A stretch of DNA of 64,000 nucleotides from Cenococcum geophilum 1.58. Taxonomy: Eukaryota; Ascomycota; Dothideomycetes; Gloniales; Gloniaceae. Under the pieces are notes generated by a model. The model saw nothing but the letters and a program-made list of their open reading frames with translations. It did not search any database and was not told where the DNA came from. Shown here in pieces: positions 58,735 to 64,000 of this stretch. Each line of letters starts with the position of its first letter. Position 1 is the first letter of the stretch. Where the stretch lies: the NCBI GenBank assembly GCA_001692895.1, contig KV748196.1:806001-870000 (forward strand), read 5' to 3'. The position numbers were made by a program, and so were the translations under genes.

Positions 58735-59066
58735 ATACCCCCTATAGCCCCACTAATATAACTCTATATTTTATAAATAGAGGCCTATTTTATAGCTCTA
58801 TTTTAGGGCTATAAAATAAGCTATTATTTATAAAATATAGAGCGTTATTAGTAGGGTTATAGGGGATGCTTTNCAATGGCTTAAGGCTCTCCGCTGACTT
58901 ATCCGGCCCCTCNATTCCTAGAAATAANTACCCCCTANAACTCTACNAAAANGGCCTTAAATTATATAAATAAAGGCTTATTTTATAGCCCTAGAATAGA
59001 GCTATAAAATAGGCCTCTATTTATAAAATATAGAGTTATATTAGTGGGGCTATAGGGGGTATATTA
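58735..59066. repeat. Foldback MITE with ~85-bp inverted arms
   Basis: The left arm (58735-58825, ATACCCCCTATAGCCCCAC ...) and right arm (58970-59066, ... GTGGGGCTATAGGGGGTAT) are near-perfect inverted copies. Each arm itself contains a smaller palindrome around CTCTATATTTTATAAATAGA. Ambiguous bases cluster at 58873-59083, as expected for a hairpin that is hard to sequence or assemble. Confidence 0.75.
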
Positions 59067-59566
59067 TTTGGATATTATCCNGATATTATCCGATATCCGG
59101 GCTATCCTCGGATAGGATTATTATCCGCCCGACCGGATAGGATAATTTATCCTCCGCAAGTCTGCATCCACATGGCGCTGAGCGCACGGGCCTCCTGCCT
59201 GCCAAATCGTGACTCAGCGGCTGATTCAGCCATACAAATCGAACCGTGGACATACTATTGGTGTTGCCAGCCAGCGTATTAAGAGAGGGAAAAGGTAATA
59301 TTACGCTTACGGTACGAGAGTCGGGTGCCTGAATCTTGAAGAATAGGATATTAAATAGGGTGGTGGCTACGCTGCCGACGAACAAGATTTGGCATTTTAG
59401 GATACAAAATATAAGGCTCTCTTGCTCCCTTTATTGTCTTATATTATCTTTCTATTCTGGTGGCTTTTGTATGCATTTATAATACGAAGAGCTATACTTT
59501 GTTTGGCCTAAACCCACGCCAGCGCTAGCAGGGAGGGCGGCAGCCCGCTTAGGTTACCCCCTTGTA
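59067..59566. other. Right part of the TIR-bounded segment
   Basis: Contains the inverted partner (59143-59175) of the arm at 57337, a stretch rich in GGATA/TATCC (59070-59160), and the right terminal inverted repeat. A minus-strand open frame (59385-59086, 99 codons) has no recognisable domain. Confidence 0.45.
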
Positions 59567-59759
59567 GGGCCCTAACCTAGATCCCCTACTATATTTCCTA
59601 GCTAAAAAGATGCGTAGAGGAAGATAAAAGAAATACCGTACGTTTAGTAAATCTAGGCTATTGGGTAGGGTAGTATATAAGGCGGGTGGTTAAGAGGCTT
59701 ATCGCAGGCCACCCGCCTACGAGGTATATATAGTTTAATTACGCGTGTAATGTGGTTAT

Positions 59760-62064
59760 CCCTTAACCTGCTGGGGTGCAATGCCAAGCTGCACCGTGCA
59801 CGAACACCGTACTGAGCTGTACGCAGGGCATAACAGAGCATGTAAATAGTCAATAAAAGCTGTGATTTTTGCCCATTTTAATACTATATAATGCCGCGCA
59901 CATCTAATGACATCGACTATGTGAAGTGGAAGGATCCTCGTTCCAAAAAATTGAAGAAGCCACCGCCAGAGCCATAGACTGTACCGCCCTTTACTCCCCT
60001 TTGAGTAGACAACTACTGGGACCCAGGAGAAGCTGCTGTCCCCTTAGGCACTGATCGCAGCGATCCTATGGCCCTATTCCGCCTGTTTTTTACCGATGAG
60101 ATACTAGATAAGATGGCTGGCTGGACAAATACCTATGCAGAGGCAAATCCTATGCCGGAGGAGGAGGCGCTAGAGGGCAGGGCAAGGCCATGGTTTCCTA
60201 CATGCAGGCGGGAGCTGTATGCATACTTTGGAGTTGTAATTCATATAGGAATTACAATAGAGCCAGCTATAAAGGACTACTGGGGGCTAATTATAAAGGG
60301 AGCTGCGTATAAGGTGATAGAGTATATATTAAAGAACCGATTTTAGCAGCTTAAGCGCTACATTCGTTGCAGTCCTATGCCTTAGGATGGCTTCCACACG
60401 ACATTTAACCGCGTAGATGAGCTCTCTAAGCACCTGTAGGTACTCTGTCGCAAATTCTGGAGGCCTGGCCTACACCTAGCGGTTAATAAGACTATCCAGA
60501 GGTTTATGGGCCGTGTAGCTGAGACGGTTAATATACCCAGCAAGCCTACGCCTAAGGGCTTTAAGATATGGGTACTAGCTAACTGGGGCTACGTCCTGGA
60601 TTGGCTGTGGTATGCTAAAGGCGATAAGAAGGGCCCGGTTGACCTTAATGAAGCCTTCCTTAATAAGGGCTTTACAAAGACCTAGGCTGTAGTATTAGAC
60701 CTCCTTACGCAGCGCGACGACGTTATTAATAAGCGACTCTATCCGCCGTATAAGCACGTCATTTGGCTTAATAATCTCTTTAGTAGCGTAAAGCTATTTA
60801 AACGGCTACGAGAGCTAGGGATTAGGGCAGCTAGAACGGTTAGAACAACATATATACGTCAAGAGGAGCAGGGAGAGGAGGAGTATAACGTCTAGGTTAT
60901 CTAGGAGGAGATAATAGAGGTTAAGCCGGTAGACCAAGCTGCGTCTATAGCGTCTACGCTATATATAAAGAAGTAGATAAAGCGTAAAAAGAAGGTGCCT
61001 GTAGAGGCCTTCTTAGCATCACTTACCGACCTTAAATTAGCCCACGACACCCAGATTTTATGGGGTACACTCTACGTAGAGCTATCTAAGAGTTACTAGG
61101 TAATGGAGTTTGTATAAAAGGACGCTACAGTAGTTTTTTTCCTATCTACAGTATATAATGGTGGGTGTCTCTTCCTTAATACTATATTGTAGAGCCGCTA
61201 ATGTTATATATTACTAGGTTAAAACTACCTTATAAAGCTTCGAAAGCGACCCTCTATGACGGCTATAGGCTACAGGCAGACGGTTAAGATATTCGGGAAT
61301 GAGCCTAGGTTGCTATTGGATATACTAGAGTTTATAGATAAGTATAATCTATAGATGTGCGGTATTAATATCGCTAACCAGCTACGGTCTTACTATAATA
61401 TTAAGAGAGTCCATAGGAAGATATGGAAACCTCTATTCTCCTTCCTACTAGATACTATAGTGGGTAATAGCTATTAGCTCTTTAACTATAGAGTTGTGGG
61501 CAAGCGAACTTCACAATACTACATATACCTCGCGTTCCGTTAACGCCTACGCGATACCCTCTTCCACGCCTCTATTCGTATTAGATAGTAGCTAGCCTTA
61601 TAAAAGCGTAAAGGAATGGTGGATATAACATGGCGCCCGGTTAAGGAGCATCTATATAAGAAACTGTGGTTAAAACAGGCCTTCTGCTTAGCCTGTATTA
61701 AGGCCAGGCGCACAACTGCTATACTATACATGGGCACTTAGAAGCCTCTTGCAGACCTATTAGTTAACACTATAAGAAAGCGTAGAGAGAACAGTGCAGG
61801 CTGGAAGCGGCGTATGAGGTCAGTTAGAACCTGTTAGGGCTGTTCTGTGTGCGAAATTCCACTCTGTATGAGAGGGCCCTGTTGGAGCGAATATTTAGCT
61901 AGGCTTAACACCAAGGACTAGCTCTACAGATAGATATATAGACAGAAATCACATATTCGAAGAACCTTAGGTCACTGCAGTTCTTATTATAAAGGCTCGA
62001 GCAAGAGCTTCCTATTGGCCAGATTCTTATCGATAACGTAGGACCCGAACCAGCAGGTTAAGGG
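59760..62064 (+). mobile_element. piggyBac-type DNA transposon, RIP-degraded
   Basis: The ends are CCCTTAACCTGCTGG and CCAGCAGGTTAAGGG, perfect 15-bp inverted repeats that include TTAA. Comparison with the empty copy of repeat C (GTTATACCG near 28310) shows that the whole CCCTTAA...TTAAGGG unit is extra and that AT is shared at the junctions (59758-59759 and 62065-62066). If only TTAA is taken as the target duplication, as in canonical piggyBac, the element would be 59767-62057. The transposase fills most of it. Confidence 0.85.
59891..61933 (+). pseudogene. piggyBac (DDE_Tnp_1_7) transposase with all three catalytic Asp lost
   Basis: The frame opens MPRTSNDIDYVKWKDPRSKK and stays in register to the Cys-rich end (GCSVCEIPLCMRGPCW near 61845), interrupted mainly by TAG at Gln positions. 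Family landmarks are MALFRLFFTDEILDKMAGWT, LAVNKTIQRFMGR, KPTPKGFKIWVLANWGYV, AVVLDLL, VIWLNNLFSSVKLFKRLREL, GIRAARTVRTTY, CGINIANQLRSYYNIKR. The three residues that should be catalytic Asp are Asn at 60485-60487, 60770-60772 and 61367-61369, each a GAY-to-AAY change. A stop-free part (60068-60346) is the largest intact stretch. The enzyme would have cut and pasted at TTAA; it is inactive. Confidence 0.88.
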
Positions 62065-62366
62065 ATACCGTATAGAAGGAAGGGGGTCGCCGAAAGGTAG
62101 ATTACCGTGGTTTAATAGCTCGAATATGTACGTCGAGACGTAGGAGCTGTGTTCTTAAGTCTCTGCTAGGGCTCACCCTCGCAGCAAGAAAATTTTTCCC
62201 GTCACCACGTCACAGCGCCTGCGACGCGCTGCCGTACGTACGTCTCTGCGTTTGCTCTAACAGTCTATGGCACGATCCTGATGGAACATCAATAGTAGCT
62301 GCTAGGTTCCCGGGCTCCACCGCGTGGAGGTGCAGAGGCCGGTTTCATGGAGCCCTTTCTAATTAA

Positions 62367-63134
62367 TTAGCTTAGATTTAGGCGAACAATTAATTAATTA
62401 ATTAAGAGGCCACCAAAATGGGCAATTAATTAAGCGGAAGGGTCGTTAGATTGATCGATTGATTGTTAGCAAGTCTGGCTGTTGTTCGAGTACCCACACC
62501 CAGCCAAATTCCCATCCAGGTCAGTATAATTTTATTAAAAGAGCCCATAGTCACTTTATAAAAGCTCATATTCGCTTTGCTAATAAGAGCCTAATTTGCG
62601 ACTTCGTGTGAACACTACTATGGTCGCGAAGTATAGCTGCTCTTTTTGGCAGCAACTCCACACTTCATGAGCTGCCTTGAAGAAGCATAGCGGGAGATCA
62701 AACAAGCAATGAGACATACCCGAGGGCCATGCTTTGTTCCACTGGAAAACTTACAAGCGTGATGGCGAAACTTATGTCGTCCTTTTCGGGATTAAGAACG
62801 AATTCATGTACTATCACAAAACAAATCTATTATTGTGAGGAAAGGGACGACATTGCTACATATTGCACACAGATACAGAATTATAAGAGATACTAATGTG
62901 ACTGAGAACAGGAACCAAAGAGACCCGCAGACTTGATACAGACGGACGCCAGAGATGGTTCATCCCTAACAGCGTGTACTCAATCCCCATAAACCGAATC
63001 ACCTGAGCGATCGGTATTTCCCTAGCTTCGACTGTTACGATCCTTCAGCGTAAGGCGGCTAGTTCGGCTTCTTTGATGTAAACGACTATACAACTAGTCA
63101 AACATCTAACGCGGCTTCTTCTCAGCTACCTTCT
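62367..63134. other. Intergenic stretch at the right edge of the island
   Basis: Starts with TTAATTAA-rich DNA (to about 62440), then balanced sequence that forms the 3' flank of the minus-strand gene. No gene seen. Confidence 0.5.
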
Positions 63135-63971
63135 TCAACCACTTCCAGATGCACTTGGCAGGGCGCCCGGCGGTAAAAAACGATTTTCGTTTATAGGAAA
63201 TGACATAGACCGCGGCCTTAGTTGCCTGGCGCGGCTCGTCGCTGTCCTTCCAAGAGTTGGATTGGCTGTCCTCGTCCTCTCCAGCTCTTGAGTTGCCTCG
63301 GCCGATTGGGATCTCTTGAGCACAACTCCGTGAGTGATCGGGTCAGGATCACTATCGTCAACAGCATAGACGCGGGGGAAGATCACAAGCAAATCTTCGT
63401 CATTCCCCGCCCCAGTAACCTTGGCCGGGCCTTCCTCTCCGTCGGCAGCAGTTCCTTCTTCAAAGCCAATTACTTCCCAGTCGAAGTCCTCATAATCCTC
63501 GAGCGCGAAGTTAGGCTCGTATCTCTGCTTGGCACGTTGAACAGTCTTCCAAAGATCGGATGCATTCTGAACAACCTGCTCTAAGCCAGCTTTGAAGGTC
63601 TCGAACTGGGCCACAGAGAGCAAATCCTGGGCGTACCATCCCACGTCACCGATAACTTCTTTCACTCTCTCCTCAGAAACCTTTGCCTGCTCCTCTGGGA
63701 ACATTGACAGCAGGATGGACCGGCAATACGCTTCCTTTCCGCTATCGGCAATCGCTTGGTGAAGCAAAAGTTCCCGGATCCCACTCTCCCCATCGAGAAT
63801 GTAGGTAGGCTGAAAGATGTCCTTGTCGATCGCCCTTGCGAGAATTGCGAGCATGATGGCAATGCGCATCTGTTTAGCGGCCTGAGAGTTTGATTGCGGA
63901 AGAGGGACTTGATGTTGGCCGTGTTGGGGTCCAAGTTCAAGTTCCTTGAGCCGTTTCCAGGCGACTTGGTT
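63135..63971 (-). CDS. Paralogue of the coiled-coil protein, last exon, 5' end outside window
   Basis: The last exon encodes 278 residues: AWKRLKELELGPQHGQHQVP, LPQSNSQAAKQMRIAIMLAI, LARAIDKDIFQPTYIL, EAYCRSILLSMFPEEQ, ASDLWKTVQRAKQRYEPNFA, DWEVIGF, an Asp/Glu-rich LLVIFPRVYAVDDSD segment, and a basic Ser/Arg-rich tail. The exon start at 63971 follows an intron end (ACTAAC branch near 63985, then CCCTTAG). The upstream exons, probably the coiled coil, lie beyond base 64000. The C-terminal domain matches that of the gene at 19865-21421 block by block, with a conserved spacing of Asn-Ser-x-Ala-Ala-Lys, Cys-Arg-x-Ile-Leu-Leu-Ser and x-Leu/Phe-Trp-Lys/Thr. Function unknown. Confidence 0.75.
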   Translation of the reverse strand, partial: NQVAWKRLKELELGPQHGQHQVPLPQSNSQAAKQMRIAIMLAILARAIDKDIFQPTYILDGESGIRELLLHQAIADSGKEAYCRSILLSMFPEEQAKVSEERVKEVIGDVGWYAQDLLSVAQFETFKAGLEQVVQNASDLWKTVQRAKQRYEPNFALEDYEDFDWEVIGFEEGTAADGEEGPAKVTGAGNDEDLLVIFPRVYAVDDSDPDPITHGVVLKRSQSAEATQELERTRTANPTLGRTATSRARQLRPRSMSFPINENRFLPPGALPSASGSG

Positions 63972-64000
63972 CTAAGGGTGGTTGTTAGTTGGGCATCTCC

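Larger units (their letters stand above)
54328..59564 (+). mobile_element. TIR-bounded segment with Crypton-type Ndc10/GCR1_C gene
   Basis: Inverted ends of about 45 bp (left TAAGGGGGTAACCTGAGCGG, right complement CAAGGGGGTAACCTAAGCGG, continuing through GCTGCCGCCC and CTGCTAG) enclose 5,237 bp. TA lies on both outer sides (54326-54327 and 59565-59566). The left half carries a dead Ndc10-like gene (54834-57060). The right half holds minisatellites, inverted segments and a foldback MITE. Cryptons normally lack long inverted ends, so the association may be a composite of two elements. Confidence 0.6.
59567..62366. repeat. Repeat C, second copy, split by piggyBac
   Basis: 59567-59759 and 62065-62366 together match the uninterrupted copy at 28119-28600. 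They contain GGTTCCCGGGCTCCACCGCG near the right end. The copy begins right at the end of the TIR-bounded segment, so its left part may have been cut by that insertion. Confidence 0.75.

Noticed and set aside
1..64000. CRISPR array, rRNA or tRNA genes
   Set aside because: No regularly spaced palindromic repeats with unique spacers and no convincing cloverleaf or rRNA sequence were seen. B-box-like GGTTCGA matches in repeat C lack a matching A box and cloverleaf.

Overview
The window looks like nuclear DNA of a filamentous ascomycete (Pezizomycotina). The evidence is short 47-58 nt introns with GT-AG ends and CTRAY-type branch points, a fungal Zn2Cys6 regulator, fungal transposon families, and very strong repeat-induced point mutation (RIP). 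Almost every degraded element has CAG/CAA turned into TAG/TAA, GAY turned into AAY and a flood of TpA, with few indels. I cannot name the species.

Layout. Bases 1-10.3 kb are a balanced-composition gene region: a secreted PAF-acetylhydrolase-like esterase (1003-2172), two small DNA transposons (2246-4005, one nested in its own relative), then a divergently transcribed SurE-type phosphatase (three exons, minus strand) and Zn2Cys6 transcription factor (four exons, plus strand). From 10.8 to 14.5 kb come a MITE, a foldback repeat family and a dead pogo-like transposase. At 16.1-18.4 kb lies a secreted PAN/apple-like cysteine-rich protein gene killed by a 1-nt loss, a nonsense codon and a 404-bp hAT-type MITE. 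A hAT transposase fragment follows, then a three-exon coiled-coil gene (19865-21421, minus strand).

From 22.1 to 62.4 kb the window is an AT-rich, RIP-degraded transposon island. It holds a full-length LINE (22136-27696, 16-bp target duplication). Next is a second LINE family present as two head-to-tail copies (29572-48490 and 48579-54170). The first of these copies is split by three later insertions, each with its own target-site duplication: a 5'-truncated piece of the first LINE, a Ty1/copia element and a Ty3/gypsy chromovirus-like element. Then comes a 5.2-kb TIR-bounded segment carrying a dead Ndc10/GCR1_C (Crypton-type) gene, minisatellites and a foldback MITE. Last is a piggyBac element whose three catalytic aspartates have all become asparagine, inserted into a second copy of a repeat seen intact at 28.1-28.6 kb.

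The window ends (63135-63971, minus strand) inside a paralogue of the 19.9-kb coiled-coil gene, so two members of one uncharacterised family bracket the island. Apart from the divergent SurE/regulator pair I see no evidence that the genes form a pathway or cluster. Single ambiguous bases (N) occur mainly inside repeats and suggest collapsed or poorly resolved copies.
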